Source: WHSW01 sp963851045 (GTDB lineage: Bacteria; Actinomycetota; Thermoleophilia; Solirubrobacterales; 70-9). From it: DNA of 64,000 nt. Shown here piece by piece: positions 1 through 7,772 of this stretch; the stretch's first letter is position 1, and the number at the start of each line of letters is the position of its first letter. The position numbers and the translations under genes are program-made. The stretch is taken from the NCBI GenBank assembly GCA_963851045.1, contig CAWKNC010000002.1, positions 992,001 to 1,056,000 on the forward strand, in the 5' to 3' direction. A model generated the notes under the pieces. It was given only the letters and a program-made list of their open reading frames with translations, did no database searches and was not told the origin of the DNA.

Positions 1-1
1 C

Positions 2-877
2 GAGGTGCTTGACGCGTGTCGTGGTGCCGACGCCGTGCTCCTCGGCGCGGTGGGGGGTCCCAGGTGGGACACGACCGACCCGCAGGCTCCGCGCCCGGAG
101 CAGGGTTTGCTCGGGCTGCGCAAGGGCCTCGGGCTGTTCGCGAACCTGCGGCCCGTGAAGCCGATCCCGGCGCTTGTCGGCGCCAGTCCGCTGCGCGAGG
201 AGGTGATCTCGGGCACCGACCTGCTCGTCGTCAGAGAGCTGACCGGCGGGATCTACTTCGGCGAGCGCGGGCGCGATGGCGACCGCGCGTTCGATACCTG
301 CGTCTATACGGTCGGCGAGATCGAGCGGATCGCAAAGGTCGGCTTCGACGCGGCCGCACGGCGACGCGGCCGGGTGACCTCCGTCGACAAGGCAAACGTG
401 ATCGAGACCTCGCGGCTGTGGCGGGAGACGGTCACGCGAGTTGCCGCCGAACACCCCGAGGTCGAGCTCGACCACCTGCTCGTCGACAACGCCGCGATGC
501 AGCTCGTCTCCGACCCCGCGCGCTTCGACGTGATCCTCACCGAGAACATGTTCGGCGACATCCTCAGCGACGAGTCAGCGATGCTCACCGGCTCGCTCGG
601 GATGCTGCCGTCCGCGAGTCTCGGCACCGACGGGCCAGGCGTCTTCGAGCCGGTCCACGGCTCCGCTCCGGACATCGCGGGGCAGGGGATTGCCAACCCG
701 CTCGCAACACTGCTCTCGACCGCGATGCTGCTGCGCGACGGGCTCGGCCGCGACGCGGATGCGGCGCGCATCGAGGCCGCTGTGGAAAAGGTCCTCGACG
801 ACGGCTTGCGCACACCGGACCTCGGCGGTGACGCCTCCACCGCCGACGTCACGGCCGCGGTGCTCGCAGCGCTATAG
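2..877 (+). CDS. leuB: 3-isopropylmalate dehydrogenase, C-terminal part (5' end outside window)
   Basis: This is the third step of leucine synthesis, the NAD-dependent oxidative decarboxylation of 3-isopropylmalate in the cytosol. The reading frame is already open at the window edge, so the N-terminus is missing and about 290 residues are visible. Family marks present are ELTGGIYFGERG, the substrate/metal region VDNAAMQLV and the metal-binding loop ENMFGDILSDE, followed by the NAD-site region FEPVHGSAPDIAGQGIANP. Stop is TAG at 875. The next branched-chain gene, ilvE, is about 1.1 kb downstream; a G-rich repeat and an AbiEi/DUF559 cassette lie between them. The family identification is firm. 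A second, divergent member of the same superfamily is at 28024-29091. Confidence 0.96.
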   Translation, partial: EVLDACRGADAVLLGAVGGPRWDTTDPQAPRPEQGLLGLRKGLGLFANLRPVKPIPALVGASPLREEVISGTDLLVVRELTGGIYFGERGRDGDRAFDTCVYTVGEIERIAKVGFDAAARRRGRVTSVDKANVIETSRLWRETVTRVAAEHPEVELDHLLVDNAAMQLVSDPARFDVILTENMFGDILSDESAMLTGSLGMLPSASLGTDGPGVFEPVHGSAPDIAGQGIANPLATLLSTAMLLRDGLGRDADAARIEAAVEKVLDDGLRTPDLGGDASTADVTAAVLAAL

Positions 878-887
878 GGCGGCCCCG

Positions 888-955
888 GGGCGAGGGGGGG
901 CGAGGGGCCGAGGGGGCGAGGGGGCGAGGGGCCGAGGGGCGAGGGGACGAGGGGG
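888..955. repeat. G-rich imperfect tandem repeat (GGGGCGA-type units)
   Basis: About seven to eight imperfect copies of a roughly 9-bp unit of the type GAGGGGGC fill the space between the leuB stop and the first palindromic repeat at 956. The plus strand carries runs of four to seven G at regular spacing, so it could form G-quadruplexes and should be prone to slippage. It does not look coding and has no match to the palindromic repeats next to it. Confidence 0.75.
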
Positions 956-1001
956 CGAACGTCGCGGAGTTCGTCCCTTAAAGGGGTATGCGCGACGTTC
1001 G
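956..1001. repeat. Palindromic repeat, upstream copy of cassette 1
   Basis: This is a 46-bp element with perfect 11-bp inverted arms: CGAACGTCGCG (956-966) and CGCGACGTTCG (991-1001). A smaller palindrome, CCCTTAAAGGG, lies at 975-985. The first 22 bp match the reverse complement of 1882-1903 at 19 of 22 positions, so the two elements act as terminal inverted repeats around the gene between them. The ATG of the following gene (988) lies inside this element. Confidence 0.85.
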
Positions 1002-1860
1002 GCTGGCGGAACTCGGTGCGCGACAGTTCAACCGGGTCTCCCGCAGACAGATGTTGGCGATGGGCTACAGCCAGACGGCGATAAGCCATCGCCTGCGTTC
1101 GGGCCGACTGTTTCAGGTTGAGGAGGGCGTGTTCGCTTTGGCGCCCCCTCTCGAGCACGATGAATGGGGGGCGTGGATCGCGGCAACGCTCACGACCCCG
1201 GGGAGCTTCCTCAGTCACGTCAGCGCCGCTGCCGCCCGCGGGTTCTGGCATTTCCCGAGGAGCCTCGAAACCGTAACCCGGCCGGGCAGCGGCGGACCCG
1301 TCCGCCATGGCGGCGTCCTCGCGTATCGGAGCACGATCCTCGAGGGAGACACGGAAGAGCTCGATGGGATCCCAATTACGACCGTGCCTCGGATCCTCTT
1401 GGACCTCGCTCGTGTTGGAACCAGCGACCACGCGCTCGCCAGGGCGGTGAGGGAGGCCATCAGGCTGAAGCACACCAACACGGCCGCGCTCACCGAAGCC
1501 CTGATCGCGCACAGAGGGCGCCGCGGGTGTAGACGGCTTGCGAGAACGCTGACCCGCTACAGCGGCCTGCCCCTCGAGCGAGCTCGAAGCGGCGCCGAGG
1601 TCCGCGCGCTCGAACTGCTGCGCGACGCCAAGCGCCCGATGGCACGGCTCAACCACCGGGTCGCAGGCGAAGAGGCGGACCTCAGCTGGCCGCACGCCCG
1701 CCTGATCCTCGAGATCGACGGCGGACCGTTTCATCTGGACGTAGGTGAGGATGCGCGAAAGCAAGCCATTTGGGAGCAGGCCGGTTGGACGGTAAGGCGT
1801 ATCGACTCCGACGACGTCTACGACCGTCCGCATCTCCTTCTAGCCGTCTGTCCGCGCTGA
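988..1860 (+). CDS. AbiEi-type winged-helix / DUF559 (Vsr-like) endonuclease-domain protein, cassette 1
   Basis: This 290-residue protein has two recognisable parts. Residues about 10-60 look like the winged-helix 'AbiEi antitoxin N-terminal' domain (RRQMLAMGYSQTAISHRL, then a basic wing ending in GVFAL). Residues about 200-290 look like a DUF559/Vsr-type PD-(D/E)XK nuclease domain with E204, D231, E242-I-D244 and H249, followed by W-x-V-R-R. No AbiEii-type nucleotidyltransferase toxin lies beside it, so it is not a standard type IV toxin-antitoxin operon. The ATG sits inside the upstream palindromic repeat and the TGA stop overlaps the downstream one. No clear ribosome-binding site is visible. 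A paralogue with the same architecture is at 61293-62249. Fold assignments are from pattern recognition; biochemical activity is unknown. Confidence 0.8.
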   Translation: MRDVRLAELGARQFNRVSRRQMLAMGYSQTAISHRLRSGRLFQVEEGVFALAPPLEHDEWGAWIAATLTTPGSFLSHVSAAAARGFWHFPRSLETVTRPGSGGPVRHGGVLAYRSTILEGDTEELDGIPITTVPRILLDLARVGTSDHALARAVREAIRLKHTNTAALTEALIAHRGRRGCRRLARTLTRYSGLPLERARSGAEVRALELLRDAKRPMARLNHRVAGEEADLSWPHARLILEIDGGPFHLDVGEDARKQAIWEQAGWTVRRIDSDDVYDRPHLLLAVCPR

Positions 1861-1903
1861 ACGTCGCTGAAGGTGGTCCATGCGACTAGCTCCGCGACGT
1901 TCG
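1858..1903. repeat. Palindromic repeat, downstream copy of cassette 1
   Basis: GAACGTCGC (1859-1867) and GCGACGTTC (1894-1902) are perfect 9-bp inverted arms separated by 26 bp, exactly the spacing of the corresponding arms in the upstream copy. The element begins at the TGA stop codon of the AbiEi/DUF559 gene. Its reverse complement is identical to the upstream copy over the outer 14 bp. There is no T-tract, so it is not a typical factor-independent terminator. Confidence 0.85.
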
Positions 1904-1995
1904 GCGGGGTGGTGGGGGGTTCGGACGCGACGGGTGGCGCTCGCGTCGTAGTCCGCCATACTTGGCGACGTCCTTACAGTCGATTGGAGGCAGTC

Positions 1996-2928
1996 GTGGA
2001 GAAGTCCGAGTGGATCTGGATGAACGGTGAGTTCGTCGCTTGGGAAGACGCCCAGGTCCACGTACTGAGCCACGGCCTTCACTACGGCACCGGGGTTTTC
2101 GAGGGAATCCGCTGCTATGAGACCGAGCAAGGTCCGGCGGTCTTCCGCCATCGCGAGCATCTCAATCGCCTCTCGAACTCCGCCGAGCTCTACTACCTGC
2201 CGCTTGGATACTCAACCGAGGAGCTGCGGACAGCAACCCATGAGCTGATCAATCGCAACGGGCTCAACAGCTGCTACATCCGCCCGCTCGCCTTCCGCGG
2301 CTACGGCGAGATGGGCCTCTACGCGCAGTCGGCGCCGGTCGATGTGACGATCGCGGTCTGGCCCTGGGGCGCGTATCTCGGTGACGAGGGCAAGCGCAAC
2401 GGGATTCGGGCGAAGGTCTCCTCGTGGCGGCGAATCTCGCCCGCGGGCCTGATTCCCCACGCGAAGGCCTCCGGCCAGTACCTGAACTCGATCCTCGCCA
2501 AGACCGACGCCGCGCAATCCGGCTTCGACGAGGCGATCCTGCTCGACGAATCGGGCGTTGTCTGCGAGGGCTCGGGCGAGAACATCTTCATCGTCAAGGG
2601 CGGCGAGCTTTCCACCCCTGGTCACACGGCGTCGATCCTCGACGGGATCTCGCGCAATTCCGTGATCCAAATCGCTGGCGATCTCGGCTACTCGGTCGTC
2701 GAGCGTGACATCGCCCGTTCAGAGCTCTACCTGGCCGACGAGGTCTTCCTCTGCGGAACCGCGGCAGAGCTCGTCCCGGTGCGCGAGATCGACGGCCACG
2801 AGCTGGGCGAGCCCGGCGAGGTGACGCTGAGGATCCAGTCGAAGTTCGAGGACGCGTTGCACGGCCGTGCCCCGGAGTACTCGCATTGGCTCGACCCGGT
2901 TCAGCAAACCTCTAAGGTCGCGACCTAG
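1996..2928 (+). CDS. ilvE: Branched-chain amino acid aminotransferase
   Basis: This PLP enzyme performs the last transamination in leucine, isoleucine and valine synthesis. Start is GTG at 1996 because GGAGG lies at 1986-1990 and the protein then begins VEKSEWIWMNGEFV as in the family; the open frame extends upstream into the repeat but lacks homology. Length is 310 residues, normal for class IV aminotransferases. The PLP lysine is K157 in PHAKASGQYLNS. The downstream motifs GSGENIF and YLADEVFLCGTAAELVPV fit IlvE. It shares a branched-chain theme with leuB upstream and cimA downstream, but two hairpins separate it from cimA. Confidence 0.96.
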   Translation: MEKSEWIWMNGEFVAWEDAQVHVLSHGLHYGTGVFEGIRCYETEQGPAVFRHREHLNRLSNSAELYYLPLGYSTEELRTATHELINRNGLNSCYIRPLAFRGYGEMGLYAQSAPVDVTIAVWPWGAYLGDEGKRNGIRAKVSSWRRISPAGLIPHAKASGQYLNSILAKTDAAQSGFDEAILLDESGVVCEGSGENIFIVKGGELSTPGHTASILDGISRNSVIQIAGDLGYSVVERDIARSELYLADEVFLCGTAAELVPVREIDGHELGEPGEVTLRIQSKFEDALHGRAPEYSHWLDPVQQTSKVAT

Positions 2929-2943
2929 AGATGCCGACTTTTT
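2910..2943 (+). terminator. Possible weak terminator overlapping the ilvE stop
   Basis: CTCTAAGGTCG (2910-2920) pairs with CGACCTAGAG (2921-2930), with one bulge, across the ilvE stop codon. A TTTTT run follows at 2939-2943. The 8-nt gap before the T-run makes it non-canonical. Confidence 0.35.
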
Positions 2944-2966
2944 GGGCAGACGAGCGAATTAGGAGC

Positions 2967-3012
2967 GCCGCGACCGCTTAGCGGCTCGCGGCTGCGTGGC
3001 CTTAGGCCACGC
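2967..3012 (+). promoter_or_regulatory. Two tandem hairpins in the ilvE-cimA gap
   Basis: Hairpin one (2967-2992) pairs GCCGCGA-CCGC with GCGG-C-TCGCGGC around a TTA loop. Hairpin two (2994-3012) is the perfect palindrome GCGTGGCC-TTA-GGCCACGC. They end about 40 nt before the cimA start. Neither is followed by a T-run. They could be a leader or attenuator element or Rho-dependent processing hairpins; no leader peptide rich in Leu/Ile/Val codons was seen. Confidence 0.45.
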
Positions 3013-3054
3013 GCACCTGTTCACTCGCTTCCCAGGAACCGGAAAGGCATCAAC

Positions 3055-4641
3055 TTGACTCACGTAAACCTCTACGACACGACCCTCCGCGACGGCATGC
3101 AAGGCCAGGGCATGTCGCTCTCGGCCGCTGAGAAGGTCCGGGTCGTCCAGGCGCTCGACCGCCTCGGGGTCGGCTACGTCGAGGCTGGATTTCCCAGCTC
3201 GAATCCGAAGGAGGCCGAGCTCTTTGGCCTGCTCGCCGACGTCGAGCTCGACAACGCTGTGATTTGCGCCTTCGGCATGACCCGCCGGCGCGGGGTCGCC
3301 GCCGAGGAGGATTCGGCCCTCCGCGACCTCGTTGGTTGCGACGCGCCGTGCGTGACCTTGGTCGGCAAGACCTGGGCTCTTCACCTGGAGAAGGTCACGC
3401 GCGTGTCCTCGGATGAAAACCTGGCGATGATCGTCGACTCGATCAACTACGCACGCGCAGCCGGAAAACGCGTGATCTACGACGCGGAGCACTTTTTCGA
3501 CGCATGGCGTGACGACTCCGGCTACGCGATGGAATGCCTGCGGGCTGCGGTGGCCGCGGGAGCCGAGTGCGTGACCCTCTGCGACACCAACGGTTCGAGC
3601 CTGCCATCGCAGATCGCGGTTGCGACGGCATCGGTCTTCGCCGAGCTCGGCGAGCGCACCGAGATCGGCATCCATACCCATAACGATCTCGAGTGCGGGG
3701 TGGCGAACTCGCTGGCGGCTGTCGATGCCGGGGCGCGGATGGTTCAGGGAACGATCAACGGCTACGGCGAGCGCTGCGGTAACGCCAACCTCGTTTCGAT
3801 CCTTCCGGCGCTTCAGCTCAAGCTCGGCTACGAGTGCGTTCCTTCAGATCGATTGCGCCTGCTCACCGAGACAGCGCATTTCGTCGACGAGCTGACGAAT
3901 ACGACCCCGAATGCCGACCAGCCCTACGTCGGCCGTAATGCGTTCGCCCACAAGGGCGGCATGCACGTCGCAGGCGTTCAGGCCGACGCGCGAACGTTCG
4001 AGCACATGGACCCGAAGCTCGTCGGCAACAGCCGAGACATCCTGATCTCCGAGCTCTCGGGCAAGGGCTCAGTCCTCTCGCGCGCGGGTGATGCCGGGAT
4101 CGACCTTGACGCAGACGCCGCCAAGCGAGCCGTCGAGCGCATCAAGGCCCTGGAGCACCGCGGTTACCACTACGAGGCGGCCGACGCCTCATTTGACCTG
4201 CTGCTTCGCCGAGAAGCCGGCGAGTACCAATCACTGTTCCGGCTCGAGAGTTTTCGGGTCATCACCGAGAAGCGCGCAGACGGCCACGTCGAGACAGAGG
4301 CGACGATCAAGATCTGGGTCGAGGGGCGACGCTACGTCCGCACGGCGGAGGGCAACGGTCCCGTGAACGCGCTCGACAGAGCCTTGCGCGACGCGATCGG
4401 CGAGCTACATCCGCACCTCGCAGACATCGAGTTGGTCGACTACAAGGTCCGCATCCTCGACTCACACCACGGCACCGACGCCGTCACCCGTGTGCTGCTC
4501 GACTCGGCCGACGGACTCGATTCGTGGGGCTCGATCGGCGTCTCGGAGAACATCATCGAAGCATCGTGGGAAGCGCTGGTCGACTCGCTCGAGTATGCGT
4601 TTCAGACGAGAGCCGCTGCTGCTGCGTCCACTCTCGAGTGA
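3055..4641 (+). CDS. cimA: (R)-citramalate synthase / 2-isopropylmalate synthase family
   Basis: This enzyme condenses acetyl-CoA with pyruvate to citramalate, giving a threonine-independent route to 2-ketobutyrate and isoleucine. The 528 residues begin with the HMGL-like TIM barrel (LYDTTLRDGMQGQG; metal-binding HTHND; GYGERCGNANL) and continue into a C-terminal LeuA regulatory dimer domain. LYDTTLRDG plus VIYDAEHFFDAW and the overall length are characteristic of the CimA subfamily rather than LeuA. Start is TTG at 3055, with GGAAAGG at 3041-3047. It overlaps the DegT gene by GTGA. LeuA activity cannot be excluded without assays. Confidence 0.9.
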   Translation: MTHVNLYDTTLRDGMQGQGMSLSAAEKVRVVQALDRLGVGYVEAGFPSSNPKEAELFGLLADVELDNAVICAFGMTRRRGVAAEEDSALRDLVGCDAPCVTLVGKTWALHLEKVTRVSSDENLAMIVDSINYARAAGKRVIYDAEHFFDAWRDDSGYAMECLRAAVAAGAECVTLCDTNGSSLPSQIAVATASVFAELGERTEIGIHTHNDLECGVANSLAAVDAGARMVQGTINGYGERCGNANLVSILPALQLKLGYECVPSDRLRLLTETAHFVDELTNTTPNADQPYVGRNAFAHKGGMHVAGVQADARTFEHMDPKLVGNSRDILISELSGKGSVLSRAGDAGIDLDADAAKRAVERIKALEHRGYHYEAADASFDLLLRREAGEYQSLFRLESFRVITEKRADGHVETEATIKIWVEGRRYVRTAEGNGPVNALDRALRDAIGELHPHLADIELVDYKVRILDSHHGTDAVTRVLLDSADGLDSWGSIGVSENIIEASWEALVDSLEYAFQTRAAAAASTLE

Positions 4642-5798
4642 CCGATCAGATTCCACTGGCGCGGCCTGAGCTCGGCGAGCGGGAGGAGGCTCTGGTGCTC
4701 GAGGCCATGCGGTCCGGGCGCCTGTCGCTTGGGCCGATGACCGCCCGTTTCGAGCGGGACTTCGCCGAGTACCTGGGCGTGCCCGACGCTGTCGCGGTCT
4801 CATCCGGTACCGCGGCGCTGCACCTCGGGGTCCGGGCGCTGGGCTGGGGGGAAGGTGACGAGGTCATCACCAGCCCGTTCAGCTTCGTCGCCTCAGCCAA
4901 CTGTCTGCTCTATGAGGGGGTGACACCGGTGTTCTGCGACGTCGACCCCATCACGCTCAACATCGATCCGGCCGCCGCCTGGGAGGCGATCGGCGATGAC
5001 ACCGCTGGGCTGTTGCCAATTGACATTCTCGGCTATCCGGCCGCGGTGCCGGAGCTGGAGCAGGTGGCGCGAGACGGTGAGCTCGGACTCCTCGAGGACT
5101 CCTGCGAGGCCCTTGGTGCTCGCGACTCGGAGGGAACGCTCGTCGGTTCGCGGGGCAATCTCGCCACCTTTGCCTTCTATGCCAATAAGCAACTGACCAC
5201 GGGCGAAGGCGGAATGATCGCTGTCGGCGATCCGGAGATCGCGGCTCGGATGCGCAGCGAGCGCAACCAGGGCCGGGCTCCCGACATGACCTGGGTCGAT
5301 CACGACCGGCTCGGCTTCAACTACCGCCTGACCGAGCTGCAGGCCGCCCTCGGCATCGGGCAGCTCGAGCGTCTCGACGGGATGCTCGTAGCCAGAGCCC
5401 TCGCGGCGCGCCGTTACACCGAGCAGCTGGGCGAGCTGGACTTCGCCGCGTCCGCGGGCGAAGGTGACGCCGCCGGACTCGTGCTGCCCTGCGCGGATCG
5501 CGGAGAGGCGCGGCGTAGCTGGTTCGTTTACGCGGTGCGCCTGCCCTCGGGCGCCGACCGCGAGGCGGTAGTGGCCGATCTCGCTCAGCGTGGGGTGGAG
5601 GCGAAGGCGTACATGCCGGCCATTCATCTGATGGCCTTCTACCGCGAGCGGTTCGGGTTCGAGGAGGGCCAGTTCCCGGTGGCAGAAGACGCCTCGAGGC
5701 GAATCCTGGCTCTGCCGTTCTTTTCGACGATCACGGAGACCGAGGTCGATCGTGTCTGCGAGGCTCTGGGCGAGGCCCTGCAAGGAGACTGGACCTGA
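4638..5798 (+). CDS. DegT/DnrJ/EryC1/StrS-family PLP aminotransferase
   Basis: This 386-residue fold-type I PLP aminotransferase belongs to the family that usually aminates nucleotide-linked keto-sugars. Visible marks are the PLP-phosphate region SSGTAALHLG, LLEDSCEALGA and the Schiff-base lysine K184 in ANKQLTTGEGGM. The GTG at 4638 overlaps the cimA stop (GTGA), so translation is probably coupled. No sugar-nucleotide genes are nearby; the neighbours are cimA and argH, so the substrate is unclear. The family assignment is firm, the role unknown. Confidence 0.9.
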   Translation: MTDQIPLARPELGEREEALVLEAMRSGRLSLGPMTARFERDFAEYLGVPDAVAVSSGTAALHLGVRALGWGEGDEVITSPFSFVASANCLLYEGVTPVFCDVDPITLNIDPAAAWEAIGDDTAGLLPIDILGYPAAVPELEQVARDGELGLLEDSCEALGARDSEGTLVGSRGNLATFAFYANKQLTTGEGGMIAVGDPEIAARMRSERNQGRAPDMTWVDHDRLGFNYRLTELQAALGIGQLERLDGMLVARALAARRYTEQLGELDFAASAGEGDAAGLVLPCADRGEARRSWFVYAVRLPSGADREAVVADLAQRGVEAKAYMPAIHLMAFYRERFGFEEGQFPVAEDASRRILALPFFSTITETEVDRVCEALGEALQGDWT

Positions 5799-5800
5799 CC

Positions 5801-7177
5801 ATGGCTCGCATCGACGAACCCCAGGATCCACTCTTTGCGCGGATCAACGCCTCGATCGGCTTCGACAGGCGGCTGTGGCGCGAGGACATTGCCGGTTCGC
5901 GCGCGCACGCCGCGGGGCTCGAGGCGGCCGGGGTGATCGACTCGGCCGAGCTTGCCGAGCTCGACCGCGGACTTGAGGCCGTCGCCGCCGAGCTGAGCGC
6001 GGGCAGTTTCGACTTTCGCGATGACGACGAGGACATTCACATGGCGGTCGAGAGGCGCCTGACCGAGATCATCGGACCGCTAGGGGGCAAGCTTCATACC
6101 GGTCGCTCGCGCAACGATCAGGTCGCAACCGATCTCGCTCTGTTCGTCCGCAACCGCTCGGACCGCGCCAGGGAGCTGGTCGCCGCCCTGATGGGGCGGC
6201 TGCTGGGTCTTGCCGTGGCGCACGCCGACTGGAGGATGCCGGGCTACACGCATCTGCAGCGTGCGCAGCCGGTGTATCTCGGGCACCACCTACTTGCTTA
6301 CTTCTGGATGCTCGACCGCGACGCGCAGCGTTTTGGTGCCGCCAGCGCCGCAACGGCGGCGATGCCACTCGGCTCAGGCGCGCTGGCCGGACTCAACTGG
6401 AACATCGACCGCCAGGCCAACGCCAGCCGCCTCGGCTTTACCGAGCCCTCACCCAACTCGATCGACGCCGTCTCCAATCGCGATTTCATCCTCGACTACC
6501 TCTACGCCGCGACCGTGTGCGCAACGCATCTGTCGCGCCTTGGAGCCGAGATCGTGATCTGGTCGAGCAGCGAGTTCGGCTTCTGCGAGCCTGACGATTC
6601 CTTCGCTTCGGGATCGAGCCTGATGCCGCAGAAGAAGAACCCGGATGCGGCGGAGCTGCTGCGCGCTAAGTCCGCACGCGTCGTCGGTTCGCTGACGACA
6701 CTCACCGGCGTTCTGCACGCGCTGCCGCTCGCCTACGCGAAGGACCTTCAGGAGGACAAGGAGGCACTGTTCGACGCGGTCGACACCGTCGAGCTCTGCC
6801 TCGAGGTCGCCGAGCGGATGCTCGCCGGCATCGCCTTCGATCGCGAGCGGATGGCGGAGGCCGCGGCCGACGAGATGGTTGCGGCCACGGACGTCGCGGA
6901 CCTGCTGGTTCGCAAGGGAATGCCGTTCCGAGAGGCCCACGGCGTTGTCGGCGGTCTCGTCCGCACGGCGACGGAGTCCGGTAGGTCGCTCTCCGAGCTC
7001 GACCGAGCAGAGGTCGCCCGCCATTCCGAGCTGCTTGGCGACGAGTACTACGAGGTGCTCGAGGCCGGCGCATGGCTCGACTCCAAGGTTTCGGCCGGAG
7101 GGACGGGCTCGGCACCGCTTGCCGCGCAGATCGAGCAGGCTGAGCGGGCGCTGTCAGCGCTGCAACGCGGCCGGTGA
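5801..7177 (+). CDS. argH: Argininosuccinate lyase
   Basis: The enzyme splits argininosuccinate into arginine and fumarate, the last step of arginine synthesis. The 458-residue protein shows the fumarase/aspartase-superfamily signature GSSLMPQKKNP at residues 271-281, the HTGRSRNDQ substrate motif near the N-terminus and TGSAPLAAQI near the C-terminus. ATG at 5801 follows AAGGAG at 5782. It lies directly after the DegT gene and overlaps the glycosylase gene by GTGA, so the four genes cimA-degT-argH-mpg look like one transcription unit. No other arginine genes are in the window. Confidence 0.96.
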   Translation: MARIDEPQDPLFARINASIGFDRRLWREDIAGSRAHAAGLEAAGVIDSAELAELDRGLEAVAAELSAGSFDFRDDDEDIHMAVERRLTEIIGPLGGKLHTGRSRNDQVATDLALFVRNRSDRARELVAALMGRLLGLAVAHADWRMPGYTHLQRAQPVYLGHHLLAYFWMLDRDAQRFGAASAATAAMPLGSGALAGLNWNIDRQANASRLGFTEPSPNSIDAVSNRDFILDYLYAATVCATHLSRLGAEIVIWSSSEFGFCEPDDSFASGSSLMPQKKNPDAAELLRAKSARVVGSLTTLTGVLHALPLAYAKDLQEDKEALFDAVDTVELCLEVAERMLAGIAFDRERMAEAAADEMVAATDVADLLVRKGMPFREAHGVVGGLVRTATESGRSLSELDRAEVARHSELLGDEYYEVLEAGAWLDSKVSAGGTGSAPLAAQIEQAERALSALQRGR

Positions 7178-7770
7178 GCGCTCTCGACGTCGCGTTCTTC
7201 GACCGCTCAGTCCACGCTGTCGCGCGTGACCTGATCGGCTGCGAGCTTCTGGTCGACGGCGTTGGCGGCGCGATCGTCGAGACCGAAAGCTACGAGCGCG
7301 ACGACCCCGCCTGTCATGCCTACGTCGGGCTGACGCCAAGGACCGCGGTGCTCTTCGGGCCGCCGGCGCGCACGTACGTGTACCTCTCCTACGGCATTCA
7401 CAGCCTGCTCAACTTCGTTGCCGAACCCGAGGGCAGCGCGGCCGCTGTACTGATCCGCGCGCTCGAGCCGACCCACGGGGTGGAGGTCATGAAACAGCGA
7501 CGCGGGCGAACGCGGGAGCTTGATCTGTGCTCGGGTCCCGGCAAGCTCACCGAGGCCCTCGGTGTCGGCCTCGAGCTCAACAACTCCCCCGTGACCGAGC
7601 CGCCGTTCGAGCTGCGCCCGCGTTCGGGGCGCTGGCGAGACGTCGTCGTCGCGACCGGCCCGCGTATTGGGATCACCAAGGCGACCGACCTTCCATGGCG
7701 TTTCTGCGCCGCCGACAGCCCGCATCTGTCCAAGCCTCTGCCGGCTGCGGATCCGGTCCGAGCCGCCTAG
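7174..7770 (+). CDS. mpg: DNA-3-methyladenine glycosylase (AAG/MPG family)
   Basis: This base-excision repair enzyme removes alkylated purines from DNA. The 198-residue protein follows the mammalian-type MPG fold: the catalytic glutamate region IVETESYERDDPACHAY, the TYVYLSYGIH strand bearing the intercalating-loop tyrosine, LIRALEP, and the CSGPGKLTEALG motif. Start is GTG at 7174, overlapping the argH stop. Its place at the end of an amino-acid operon suggests constitutive expression. Confidence 0.93.
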   Translation: MSALDVAFFDRSVHAVARDLIGCELLVDGVGGAIVETESYERDDPACHAYVGLTPRTAVLFGPPARTYVYLSYGIHSLLNFVAEPEGSAAAVLIRALEPTHGVEVMKQRRGRTRELDLCSGPGKLTEALGVGLELNNSPVTEPPFELRPRSGRWRDVVVATGPRIGITKATDLPWRFCAADSPHLSKPLPAADPVRAA

Positions 7771-7772
7771 AG

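Noticed and set aside
888..955. G-rich tandem units as a CRISPR array
   Set aside because: Units are about 9 bp and contiguous without spacers, and there are no cas genes.
304..1833. Long minus-strand open frame of 509 codons across leuB and the first AbiEi/DUF559 gene
   Set aside because: It is antisense to two well-supported genes, is rich in low-complexity Pro/Arg/Ser and matches no family; high GC content produces such frames throughout this window.
988..1860. Reading the AbiEi/DUF559 genes as classical type IV toxin-antitoxin systems
   Set aside because: Neither copy has an AbiEii nucleotidyltransferase neighbour, and the fused nuclease domain is not part of the classical antitoxin.
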